A stretch of DNA of 35,620 nucleotides from Rs1 sp036960485 (GCA_036960485.1 JBALXS010000044.1:1-35620), one strand, 5' to 3'. Numbered from the stretch's first letter, positions 16,658-24,341 are shown. A program made the numbers and translations. The notes: generated by a model from the sequence alone, not told the origin.

Positions 16658-17175
16658 GGTAGTTTTTCGGCTAAGCTTCATGTTGAAAGCTTTACATTAA
16701 AGGCTTAAGACTACTCGTTAGAGCTTAGCTACTTTTTAGTTATTTGGTTAATCATTTTGCTTCGAACATGACCATTGTTTAGCTGTTCGCGCTAACAATA
16801 TGAGTAGCAGATACCCTCATTATATCCACCTCAAATCTTGTGTTTAAAGGCATACCGCTAAATAAAGGGCGAGGCTCTTTATCTAGTATTATTTTCACTG
16901 CTAAAACGAAGAATTTAATATTTTACTAATACTAAGGTATTTCAGCACAGTCCTTATTTATTCAAAAAATATAAAAACTATCATTGATGTTATTGATTTT
17001 TTTATAAGAAAAATAAAGTTATGAAGTTATGCTGAGGCTTCATTAAGTAAAAACATAATGTTCAGTCTCCATTACCCGGCTTAAAAATATTGTTAGGGCT
17101 GTAGAGAGTTAATATTAAGGTTTTCGGTAAAATTATTGAGATCGAGGCAAGATTTTCAACAACCCGAGTTTAAAC

Positions 17176-17253
17176 GTGAAACTTACTAACAGCATTTCTC
17201 ATCGATTTTTAAGATTTACCCCACTCCATGCATTTCAAGCAGCGTTTGAATGA
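17176..17253 (+). pseudogene. Possible remnant of a GcvA-type LysR N-terminus
   Basis: A GTG-started 25-residue reading ends RFTPLHAFQAAFE then stops. FTPLHAFQAAFE resembles the start of GcvA-type LysR proteins (LPPLNALRAFEAAAR). Nothing recognisable as the rest of the HTH follows in any frame. Short match, so this may be chance. Confidence 0.25.
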
Positions 17254-17552
17254 AACTAAGGTGACTTACTGGGTAAGAACACTCTCATGTTGGGATCAAT
17301 TGATTGTCATGCTCTTCGCTCCATTCAACAATACGCATTAATTCTGCTTTAGATGATTATATTGTCGATAGATGGGGAATCCAGATAAGCCTGTTGGACT
17401 AATCTATTGCGAAAAATCAGAGTATGGTCATATTTCCGGCTCTTTATCGTTAAATAGTAGGCTATTGTCGCAAAAATCGAGAAACCTGCGTCAATTCTTA
17501 TTTTTCTCGCTACGCTCAGCTAAGACAGGCAGATTGCTAGGTGAGTTTCGGG

Positions 17553-17573
17553 CATCAGTCCGACAGACTGCTG
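17553..17573. repeat. Palindrome in a possible dispersed repeat
   Basis: CAGTC-N5-GACTG (17556-17570) with partly matching flanks, inside a stretch (about 17470-17600) whose base composition and lack of coding differ from the neighbours. It resembles REP-like extragenic palindromes, but there is no second copy in the window to prove repetition. Confidence 0.3.
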
Positions 17574-17836
17574 GTTTAGATAGCAGAGAATCCTAGTGAA
17601 GACAGCCATTTCAAAGTCCAACAACGCTCAATGAGAAGATATGCCATCATTTTTAATAACTAGAAGTTATGGAATGTATGACGATTTTATCATTGGACGA
17701 TATCAGTTGAAGGTTTCTATACTAAGTAACGTTTTGAAAAAAGTTTTCTCTGTTGATTTCAGAATGAATCAGATGACGTTCAAATTTCAGATGATTTATT
17801 TTCAACTAATTAAAAAAATAAAACAGGAAATGTTAT

Positions 17837-18868
17837 ATGAAAGTGTTAGCTAAAAAAATGTTGAAAGTTTCTCAGGTCGTTGCTTTATCAGCAGCGGTTA
17901 CCCTCACAGGGGCACTGGAAGCCGTCGCCAGTGATAACAGCTACAAGTTTAAACTCGCGCTAGAGTCTGGAGATCGTGATTCGGCACAAGGTAAATCAAT
18001 GCAGCAATGGGCTGATCTGATCAAGCAAGAATCAGATGGGCGCATGAAGGTTAATATTTTTTATCAAGGAGAGCTCGGCGGCCAGCAAGAAATGTTTGAC
18101 CAGTTAGTAAAGGGCAACATTGATATGATGGTGACTTGGCCACAAACGTCTTATGACAAACGTTTGGCGGTTAACTACATTCCATATTTGACCTTGGGGT
18201 GGGAAGACGCTCTTAAAGCTTACGGCAAAGAAGGCTGGCTGAAAAACATATTAACTCCAGTTTATGCCGATATCGGTTTGAAGTATTTCGGACCTTACCC
18301 AGAAGGCTTTGGTGGTATTGCAACGAAAGGGCGCTATGCAACTAATTTCGATGATGCCAAAGGTATTAAAGTACGCTCTCAACCTGTCTTTCCGTTACCG
18401 CAAACTCTAAAAGCGATGGGCTTTCAGGCAGTTCCAATTGATTGGGCCGAAGTTTATACCTCTATTCAAACCGGTGTTGTTGATGGCGATTCAAGCAACG
18501 TGATCTATTGGGATTACGAATACTTCCGTGATCAATTAGATTTCTTTGTCCACACTAAGCATAACTTTTCATCTTACGCGCTACTGATGAGTGATGATAC
18601 TTGGAAAGACTTAGATGCCCAAGATCGTAAAATCATTGAAGATACTGCACAGGTAGTTATCGATAAGCAGTTTGTTTCCGCTAAAGCTGAAGATGACAAG
18701 TGGATTAAAGCCGCTCAAGAAGCAGGTATGAAGTATATCGTGCCTAGTACCGCAGAGATGCTAGCTTGGGTTAAGCGTGTACGTGCAGAAGTATGGCCAA
18801 TTGCAGAAGAGACGCTAGGTAACGAGTTAATGAATAAGGTTCGCGAGAACGCCTCAACACCTCAGTAA
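17837..18868 (+). CDS. dctP: TRAP transporter substrate-binding protein DctP
   Basis: Periplasmic receptor of a tripartite ATP-independent transporter, 343 aa. Signal peptide with cleavage expected after AVA (residue 31). The mature protein shows the DctP fold: GKSMQQWADLIKQESDGRMKVNIFYQGELGGQQE, then KGIKVRSQP with Arg180, the position that salt-bridges the substrate carboxylate in this family, and the hallmark FQAVPIDWAEVYTSIQTGVVDG. It therefore binds an organic acid or amino-acid-like carboxylate. CAGGA lies before the ATG. A large hairpin separates it from dctQ, which is expected to raise receptor expression over the membrane subunits. The neighbouring catabolic genes suggest an imino/amino acid ligand rather than a plain C4-dicarboxylate (inference). 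Confidence 0.92.
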   Translation: MKVLAKKMLKVSQVVALSAAVTLTGALEAVASDNSYKFKLALESGDRDSAQGKSMQQWADLIKQESDGRMKVNIFYQGELGGQQEMFDQLVKGNIDMMVTWPQTSYDKRLAVNYIPYLTLGWEDALKAYGKEGWLKNILTPVYADIGLKYFGPYPEGFGGIATKGRYATNFDDAKGIKVRSQPVFPLPQTLKAMGFQAVPIDWAEVYTSIQTGVVDGDSSNVIYWDYEYFRDQLDFFVHTKHNFSSYALLMSDDTWKDLDAQDRKIIEDTAQVVIDKQFVSAKAEDDKWIKAAQEAGMKYIVPSTAEMLAWVKRVRAEVWPIAEETLGNELMNKVRENASTPQ

Positions 18869-18889
18869 ATCACTGCATTTATTGAGTCA

Positions 18890-18934
18890 GGAGTAGAGTT
18901 AATTTGCTATATACACAGCAGATTACTCTGCTCC
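18890..18934 (+). promoter_or_regulatory. Intercistronic hairpin dctP/dctQ
   Basis: Long imperfect stem: 18890-18908 pairs with 18917-18934 around an 8-nt loop, with 18 base pairs including two G-U pairs and one bulged T. No T tract follows, so it is better read as an mRNA-stabilising or attenuating hairpin than as a terminator. Confidence 0.75.
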
Positions 18935-18961
18935 CTTTAAGATATAAGGGCTAAGAGCTTT

Positions 18962-19486
18962 ATGAAAAAACTTCTTCGATTGTTTGCCGCTATTGACCAA
19001 ATAATTTCTTTTGTAATTAAACCCATCGTAGTGGTGATCAGCCTTGCGGTGGCGTTCATGCTCACCTTGGGAATTTTCACCCGTACTGTGCTAGACACTC
19101 CGATATTTGGCTTAGAAGAGTTAGCACTAATGGGGGCCATGTGGCTTTACATGCTTGGCGCAGTATTAGCTTCTCGTGAACGTACTCACCTCAGTGCCGA
19201 TTTCATCCAGGTAATATGTTCTAACCTAAAAGTGATCAATTTTATGCGTTTATTCGCAACAGCTATCTCATTGATTATGGCTGTAATGTTTGTCACTTGG
19301 AGCTTTGATTTAGTGTTATGGGGAGTAAAAAAAGGCCAAACCACCACTGTTTTTCAATTACCTTGGTTTATTTCTCAAGGTAGTTTATTTGTTGCCAGTG
19401 TTTTGCTGGTTTTCTATTTGAGCCGAGATTTGCTGAATGATTTCATTCAGTTCATGACTCCCGCTTCTAATCTCAAAGATAAATAG
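18962..19486 (+). CDS. dctQ: TRAP transporter small permease DctQ
   Basis: Small membrane subunit of the TRAP transporter, 174 aa. Four hydrophobic segments are visible, about residues 15-37, 48-68, 90-110 and 130-152. The conserved FGLEELALMGAMWLYMLGAVLASRERTHLSADF is typical of DctQ. It pairs with DctM to form the Na+-driven permease. It starts 93 nt after dctP, with the hairpin in between, and ends 8 nt before dctM, so the latter two are tightly coupled. No strong ribosome-binding site is seen; expression probably depends on the upstream transcript. Confidence 0.9.
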   Translation: MKKLLRLFAAIDQIISFVIKPIVVVISLAVAFMLTLGIFTRTVLDTPIFGLEELALMGAMWLYMLGAVLASRERTHLSADFIQVICSNLKVINFMRLFATAISLIMAVMFVTWSFDLVLWGVKKGQTTTVFQLPWFISQGSLFVASVLLVFYLSRDLLNDFIQFMTPASNLKDK

Positions 19487-19494
19487 GTTTTAAT

Positions 19495-20793
19495 ATGGGT
19501 GCTATTTTTGCAATTGTAGCGGTTGTTGTACTAATGATGATTGGGGTGCCGGTGGTTTTTTCATTTGCAGCGATGACTCTGGTACTTTCTGTTGCTTACG
19601 ATGTTGATATATCTTCACTGATGACAACTGGGTTTTGGTCTTTAAACTCTATTATTCTGATTGCCTTGCCGCTATTTATAATGACTGGCTATTTAATGCA
19701 AGCAGGCGGTATGGCTGCGCGTCTGGTTGCTTTCGTTGAAGTATTGGTTGGAGGCTCTCGTACAGGAATGGGCTCCTCAATGGTTGTTGCTTGCGGCATA
19801 TTTGGTGCTATATCAGGTACCGCTTCAGCGGCTGTGGCCTCTATCGGCACTATCATGATTGACCCCATGGAAAGGCATGGTTACAAACGAGAATACACTA
19901 GTGCACTGTTAGGTATCTCTTCCTTATTGGGTTTATTAATTCCCCCCAGTATTACCATGATTTTGTACGCCGTAGTGACAAGACAATCTGTGGCCGCTTG
20001 CTTTTTAGCCACTATTGGTCCTGGAATATTACTGATTTTCTTACTCTGCTTTATCAACTGGATAAAAATGCGCAATAATCCAGATGCTACCGCAAAGATC
20101 ATGACTTTTAGAGAGCGCGCTGATGCGATCAGTAGCAATGCTTGGAAAGCTTTGCCCGCGCTGATGATGCCTATCATTATTCTAGGAGGAATCTATGGGG
20201 GTATTTTCACGCCGACAGAAGCAGCTGCTGTTGCCGTAATCTATTCAATCCCTATTGGTTTATATGTTTATAAAGAGCTAGATTGTAAGAAAATTTTTCG
20301 CTGCCTTGTCGAAGCTGCAACGACAACTGGCGTGATTATGATCATCTTATTATTTTCTTTTGTGGCTAGTCGAATTTTCACTTTTGAGCGAGTACCACAA
20401 GAACTCACTGAACTATTAATGGATTTGTTTCAAAACAAATTAATTATCTTATTGGTAGTGAATGTCTTTCTGATTTTACTTGGAATGATTATGGATGATA
20501 TCAGTGTCGTCGCGATCATTAGCCCACTGCTATTGCCTGTGATGGTTAACATTGGTATTGATCCTGTGCATTTCGCAGCGATTGTCGGCACAAGTGTGGT
20601 GATTGGTTGCAACAGCCCACCGATGGCTCCCATTTTGTTCATGACTTGTAGAATTGGTCGCGTGGGAATGTCGCAAGTCATGCGACCTGCTATGGGCTTT
20701 ATGGTATTCGCAGCGCTTCCCGTCATGCTCATCACGACTTATTGGCCGCCGATGGCGCTCTACCTGCCTCGCTTGTTTGGTTATATAAACTGA
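19495..20793 (+). CDS. dctM: TRAP transporter large permease DctM
   Basis: Large transport subunit, 432 aa, about 12 predicted membrane segments, normal family length. Signatures visible: an N-terminal MIGVPVVFSFA, the GSSMVVACGIFGAISGTASAAVASIGTIMI region, LGLLIPPSITMILYAVVT, GIFTPTEAAAVAVIYS and GCNSPPMAPILFMTCRIG. It moves substrate delivered by DctP, driven by a Na+ gradient. It is followed by a strong hairpin and then azlC 66 nt downstream on the same strand, so uptake and export genes may share a transcript. Confidence 0.94.
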   Translation: MGAIFAIVAVVVLMMIGVPVVFSFAAMTLVLSVAYDVDISSLMTTGFWSLNSIILIALPLFIMTGYLMQAGGMAARLVAFVEVLVGGSRTGMGSSMVVACGIFGAISGTASAAVASIGTIMIDPMERHGYKREYTSALLGISSLLGLLIPPSITMILYAVVTRQSVAACFLATIGPGILLIFLLCFINWIKMRNNPDATAKIMTFRERADAISSNAWKALPALMMPIIILGGIYGGIFTPTEAAAVAVIYSIPIGLYVYKELDCKKIFRCLVEAATTTGVIMIILLFSFVASRIFTFERVPQELTELLMDLFQNKLIILLVVNVFLILLGMIMDDISVVAIISPLLLPVMVNIGIDPVHFAAIVGTSVVIGCNSPPMAPILFMTCRIGRVGMSQVMRPAMGFMVFAALPVMLITTYWPPMALYLPRLFGYIN

Positions 20794-20806
20794 TCAACAT
20801 CATGAT

Positions 20807-20846
20807 AGATACCACTAGCAAGAATTAGCTCCTGCTAGTGGTATCT
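20807..20846 (+). promoter_or_regulatory. Perfect 14-bp hairpin between dctM and azlC
   Basis: 20807-20820 pairs perfectly with 20833-20846 around a 12-nt loop. The azlC ribosome-binding sequence GAGGTG begins at the very next base. No T tract, so read-through is likely; it may set azlC translation or protect mRNA ends. Confidence 0.75.
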
Positions 20847-20859
20847 GAGGTGAATCGCT

Positions 20860-21567
20860 ATGGGTTTTAGTATTGCGCGACAACAATTTTGGCAAGGCGC
20901 TAAAGATTTACTTCCACTAGCTTCAGGGGTTGTTCCTTTTGGTTTGATTACCGGTGCTAACGGTGTGGCTCTGGGGATGCCAATTGAGCAGGTGATTGCG
21001 ATGACGATACTGTTTTATGCAGGCTCTGCGCAGTTGATCACTTATCAATTGATTCAAGATAACGCTGCGTTTTTCATGATATTCCTTACCTCCATCGTGA
21101 TTAATTTACGTTTTGCTATTTATAGTATGGCTTTATCGCCATTGATATCTCCACTGGCAAAACGTTATCGATTTCCATTGGCATATCTCTTGTCAGATCA
21201 AGCGTATGCACTAAGTTCGATGCCAGAAAAAATGCAGCAAAACCCTACCCAAAGGTTGTGGTATTACGTGGGGGCGGCATTCAACCAATGGTTTATCTGG
21301 GTTGTATCCGTCATTGCAGGAACAATCATTGGTGTGCGTATTCCAGAGTACCTGTCATTGGAATTTACCATCCCTCTCGCATTTCTAGCGATGCTCGTAT
21401 CGACGATCAGTAACCGTCAGTTGTTCATAGTGGCTTTAATATCTGGCAGCTGTGCAGCTGTTGCACAATTTTTGCCCTATAACCTCGGCTTTATCGTTGC
21501 AGTGACCTCAGGCGTATTAGCTGGATTAATGCTCTCGCACTTTATAACTGTTCGTGGGGTAAATTAA
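20860..21567 (+). CDS. azlC: AzlC family amino-acid exporter, large subunit
   Basis: Inner-membrane protein, 235 aa, with several hydrophobic segments. The N-terminal GAKDLLPLASGVVPFGLITGANGVALGM and the following FYAGSAQLITYQL are characteristic of AzlC/YgaZ. With AzlD it forms an exporter of branched-chain or other hydrophobic amino acids. GAGGTG precedes the ATG at good spacing, immediately after a strong hairpin. The gene sits directly downstream of a TRAP uptake operon and upstream of imino-acid catabolism genes, which suggests export of a surplus product such as a proline-type amino acid (inference). Family confident. Confidence 0.92.
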   Translation: MGFSIARQQFWQGAKDLLPLASGVVPFGLITGANGVALGMPIEQVIAMTILFYAGSAQLITYQLIQDNAAFFMIFLTSIVINLRFAIYSMALSPLISPLAKRYRFPLAYLLSDQAYALSSMPEKMQQNPTQRLWYYVGAAFNQWFIWVVSVIAGTIIGVRIPEYLSLEFTIPLAFLAMLVSTISNRQLFIVALISGSCAAVAQFLPYNLGFIVAVTSGVLAGLMLSHFITVRGVN

Positions 21568-21900
21568 GTGACTAATACACAGCTTTGGCTGTTGTTTATT
21601 GCGATTGGCTTAGGCACTTTTTTAGTGCGCCTTTCTTTTATCCAGCTTCAAGGTAATGCCAATGCATTCACTCAACGCGCCAAGCACGTTTTGATGATAA
21701 TGCCACCCGCTATATTAGCTGCATTGTGTATTCCCGCTGTCTTATTTGATCAGAGGTTAACCTCGCCTTTTTTTAGCTACCAACAGATAGCAGCAGCAAT
21801 TGTCACTGTTTTAATTGCTAGGTATAGCAGCAGTGTATTTTGGCCTGTGATCGGTGGAATGGCGTGTTTATGGCTATTGCGCTTCCTAACAGGTCATTAA
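21568..21900 (+). CDS. azlD: AzlD family amino-acid exporter, small subunit
   Basis: Small membrane protein, 110 aa, about four hydrophobic segments, with the AzlD signature start LWLLFIAIGLGTFLVRLSFI and the ILAALCIPAVLF segment. It uses a GTG start that directly abuts the azlC stop codon (TAA at 21565-21567, GTG at 21568), so translation is coupled. It completes the AzlCD exporter. The 250 nt after it hold two inverted repeats and the leader of the enolase-family gene. Confidence 0.92.
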   Translation: MTNTQLWLLFIAIGLGTFLVRLSFIQLQGNANAFTQRAKHVLMIMPPAILAALCIPAVLFDQRLTSPFFSYQQIAAAIVTVLIARYSSSVFWPVIGGMACLWLLRFLTGH

Positions 21901-21909
21901 AAAACATCG

Positions 21910-21977
21910 TTACCAAAAATTAAAACCAATAATTTCGCTCGATTGTTTTTCGTTAAATGTCGTTTGAGTTTTGGTAA
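21910..21977. repeat. 9-bp inverted repeat after azlD
   Basis: TTACCAAAA (21910-21918) and TTTTGGTAA (21969-21977) are perfect inverted copies separated by 50 nt. The right arm continues into an A run. Possible long-loop hairpin or paired protein sites; function unclear. Confidence 0.4.
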
Positions 21978-21985
21978 AAAATATT

Positions 21986-22006
21986 ACAATTTATACAATA
22001 AATTGT
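21986..22006. promoter_or_regulatory. 21-bp dyad upstream of the enolase-family gene
   Basis: ACAATTTAT-ACA-ATAAATTGT is a perfect 9+3+9 dyad about 145 nt before the enolase-family start. It could be an operator for one of the local regulators, or a hairpin ending the azlD transcript (only a short T run follows). Confidence 0.5.
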
Positions 22007-22150
22007 CTTTTATATACTATTAGAATTTTGTTTTTCAGAATAATATGACTGAAATTAATACCTATGTGCCCGCTGCGCATAAGGTTATTTAAACCGTTTT
22101 TCGGCAGTACTACTGCATCGATAAGCGCTACAAATTGAAAGGAGTTATGA

Positions 22151-23251
22151 ATGAAAATTACGCGTATTACTGCATACCAAGTTGATCTACCTCTGAAAGA
22201 GGGATCTTATAGCTGGTCTGGGCAAACTTTCAGTAGTTTTGACAGTACAGTCATCATTATTGAAACAGATGAAGGCATTAGCGGTGTGGGTGAAGTTTGT
22301 CCACTCGGCCCTTCTTACCTGCCAGCGTATGCTCAAGGAGCTCGCACCGGTATTGCCACCTTGGCAGAAAACCTTATCGGTGAAAATCCGATGGAATTGG
22401 ATAAACTGAATTTCACCATGGATAGGCTGCTTAAAGGTCATCCTTATGTAAAATCAGCCATAGATATGGCTTGTTGGGACATTCTTGGTAAAGCTTTGAA
22501 TCAGCCTCTTTATACCTTGCTAGGTGGTAAGTTCCAAGATGAAGTACAGCTTTTCAAAGTGATTAGCCGTGCAGAACCGCTCGCGATGACTGAAAAGTTA
22601 ATTGAATATACTGAGCAAGGTTTTACGCAATTTCAAATGAAAGTTGGCGACGCACCCGCACTTGATATAGCCCGTATTAATGCAGTGGCATCACAGCTAA
22701 ATTCCGAGCAAACGCTGGCAGCCGATGCAAATACAGGATGGCGTTTGCATGAAGCGATGCGAGTGGCTGATGCAGTTAAAGATATCGACATTTATCTAGA
22801 GCAGCCTTGCCTGTCTTATGAGGAATGTTTAACTGTGCGCCAGCATACTAACAAGCCAATGATTCTTGATGAATGTATGGATAGCTTAGCCATGCTGTTA
22901 CGTGGCTATCAAGATCACGCTATGGATTTGGTTAACCTTAAAATAAGCAGAATTGGTGGTTTAACACGTGCTCGTCAGTTCAGAGACCTGTGTGTTTCAT
23001 TAGGCATTGTGCTGACTATCGAAGATACTTGGGGTGGCGAAATAGCGACATCTGCCATTGCTCATATGGGCCATTCAACGCCAAACGGTTTCCATTTCCA
23101 ATCATCTCCTTTTCATGAGTACCATAGTTTGAAAATTGCTGAAGGCGGTCCTGCCATCAGCAACGGTTGCATGATTGCCTCAGATCAGCCTGGCCTTGGT
23201 GTCATCCCGATTATGAGTGCTTTAGGTAAGCCCCTATTTTCAATCAGCTAA
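22151..23251 (+). CDS. Enolase-superfamily (MLE-type) enzyme; cis-3-hydroxy-L-proline dehydratase or hydroxyproline-betaine epimerase-like
   Basis: Cytoplasmic (beta/alpha)7beta-barrel enzyme, 366 aa, that would abstract an alpha-proton from a carboxylate substrate bound to Mg2+. Residues in place: K164 (end of QMKVG), metal ligands D192 (ADANTG), E217 (YLEQPC), D240 (ILDEC), and K264 (NLKISRIGG) on the opposite face. This two-lysine layout is used by both cis-3-hydroxy-L-proline dehydratase and proline/hydroxyproline-betaine 2-epimerase, and the block GHPYVKSAIDMACWDILGKALNQPLYTLLGG is typical of that group. The first Lys of the usual KxK is Gln162. AAAGGAG precedes the start. The next gene, a pyrroline-carboxylate reductase candidate, favours dehydratase. 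Racemase or other MLE functions remain possible. Confidence 0.8.
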   Translation: MKITRITAYQVDLPLKEGSYSWSGQTFSSFDSTVIIIETDEGISGVGEVCPLGPSYLPAYAQGARTGIATLAENLIGENPMELDKLNFTMDRLLKGHPYVKSAIDMACWDILGKALNQPLYTLLGGKFQDEVQLFKVISRAEPLAMTEKLIEYTEQGFTQFQMKVGDAPALDIARINAVASQLNSEQTLAADANTGWRLHEAMRVADAVKDIDIYLEQPCLSYEECLTVRQHTNKPMILDECMDSLAMLLRGYQDHAMDLVNLKISRIGGLTRARQFRDLCVSLGIVLTIEDTWGGEIATSAIAHMGHSTPNGFHFQSSPFHEYHSLKIAEGGPAISNGCMIASDQPGLGVIPIMSALGKPLFSIS

Positions 23252-23260
23252 GAGCTCTCT

Positions 23261-23277
23261 ATTAGCCAAAGGCTAAT
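23261..23277 (+). promoter_or_regulatory. First of two intercistronic hairpins, enolase/OCD
   Basis: ATTAGCC-AAA-GGCTAAT, a perfect 7-bp stem starting 10 nt after the enolase-family stop. No T tract. Confidence 0.6.
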
Positions 23278-23294
23278 CAGTGGAACTGATGCTA

Positions 23295-23323
23295 GATGAA
23301 ACCTTATTTATCAAGGTTTCATC
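23295..23323 (+). promoter_or_regulatory. Second intercistronic hairpin, enolase/OCD
   Basis: GATGAAACCTT (23295-23305) pairs perfectly with AAGGTTTCATC (23313-23323) around a 7-nt loop. It is 40 nt upstream of the next start. No T tract, so it is more likely an mRNA processing or stability element than a terminator. Confidence 0.7.
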
Positions 23324-23363
23324 ATGGCTTCTTCAGAATGATATAAAGAGTGGGGATTAAGAT

Positions 23364-24341
23364 ATGAAGTTTATTTCTAACGATGATATTACAGCCAAAG
23401 TTGATATCCACAAACTGACTGAAGCTTTACGCCGAGGTCACAGCTTAGCCAAAGCAAACAGTGATCGCAGTTTGCTGGTAGATGCAACAGCAACTAGTGA
23501 TCCAAAGAATCAATTACTGATATCCCCTGCATGGCAAAGTGGCCAAGCATTAGGTGTCAAATTAACGGCTATCTTTCCAGGTAACACATCTAAAAATCCT
23601 GAACTTTCAAATGAAAACGGCTTATATATACTTTTTGATCCGCAGACTGGAGTACCCAAAGTTGCTTTGCAAAGTGATGCGCTGACTCGGTTAAAAACCG
23701 CAGCAGATTCGATGTTAGCGGCATCATTTCTCGCTAGGAAAAATGCTGAAAATATATTAATCGTGGGTAGTGGCCCAATCGCCTATCAATTCGCCAATGC
23801 TTATCGATTAATGTTCCCTAGCCTTAAACGCTTTTTTATCTGGAATAGAACATCTGCTAAAGCAGTAGAAATGGTGCAAAAACTATCAGCAGATAAAGCT
23901 TTTTCTACCACACAGATCCAGCAGGTAACCGATCTACAAGCGGCTGTCGAGAAGAGCTGTATTATTGTTTGTGCAACCTCATCACGACAAGCTTTAGTTA
24001 AAGGCGCTTGGGTAGCACCTGGTACCCATGTTGATCTTGTGGGTGCTTACACACCTGATATGCGTGAATCAGATGATGAGCTGATCCAGCGCTCAATCGT
24101 TTGTGTAGATACTCGTGAGCTTACTATTAGCGGCTGTGGTGATCTTTGTAATCCGATAAAAAATGGCGTCATTGATGCATCTCATATCGTTGCTGATTTA
24201 TATCAGCTATGTCATGGCGAGCATCCCGGTCGACAACATCAATCACAAATAACACTATTTAAAAACAGTGGAGGTCCGCATCTAGATTTGATGGCTGCAC
24301 AGTACATTGCGCAGGCGGTTCAACCTAGAATCAGCAGTTGA
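23364..24341 (+). CDS. Ornithine cyclodeaminase/mu-crystallin family; probable pyrroline-2-carboxylate reductase
   Basis: NAD(P)-dependent enzyme, 325 aa. Family features: GVKLTAIFPGN (K66), a Rossmann nucleotide site ILIVGSGPIAYQFANA (about 129-144), WNRT after the second strand, IIVCATSS, and GAYTPDMRESD with the catalytic Asp region. The carboxylate-contacting Arg usual in the RTAA motif is Lys here (LKTAADSMLAA, K111), a conservative change. Members paired with a cis-3-hydroxyproline dehydratase reduce delta-1-pyrroline-2-carboxylate to L-proline, which fits this neighbour. True ornithine cyclodeaminase or alanine dehydrogenase activity are alternatives. GTGGGG lies before the ATG. The last codons form one arm of a 19-bp inverted repeat. 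Confidence 0.82.
   Translation: MKFISNDDITAKVDIHKLTEALRRGHSLAKANSDRSLLVDATATSDPKNQLLISPAWQSGQALGVKLTAIFPGNTSKNPELSNENGLYILFDPQTGVPKVALQSDALTRLKTAADSMLAASFLARKNAENILIVGSGPIAYQFANAYRLMFPSLKRFFIWNRTSAKAVEMVQKLSADKAFSTTQIQQVTDLQAAVEKSCIIVCATSSRQALVKGAWVAPGTHVDLVGAYTPDMRESDDELIQRSIVCVDTRELTISGCGDLCNPIKNGVIDASHIVADLYQLCHGEHPGRQHQSQITLFKNSGGPHLDLMAAQYIAQAVQPRISS

Larger units (their letters stand above)
16658..17836. other. 1.2-kb region without a convincing gene
   Basis: AT-rich, many stops in all frames. Items seen: an 8-bp inverted repeat GCTAAGCT / AGCTTAGC just after the DUF1028 gene (about 16671-16731); a tight hairpin at 16862-16882 (9-bp stem, GAG loop, no T tract); a possible LysR N-terminal remnant at 17176-17253; a palindromic repeat-like stretch around 17553-17573. 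The leader before dctP must hold the TRAP promoter, but neither a clear sigma-70 box nor a -24/-12 sigma-54 motif could be recognised. Two open stretches (17372-17596 and 17641-17853) look non-coding. Confidence 0.5.

Noticed and set aside
17372..17596. 74-codon open frame on the plus strand
   Set aside because: No ribosome-binding site, no recognisable domain, and it covers the palindromic repeat-like stretch; better explained as chance.
17600..17836. Sigma-54 promoter for the TRAP operon, expected if DctD controls it
   Set aside because: No GG-N10-GC type -24/-12 element could be found by eye in the leader.
17641..17853. 70-codon open frame overlapping the dctP start
   Set aside because: Overlaps a well-supported gene start in another frame, AT-driven composition, no ribosome-binding site.
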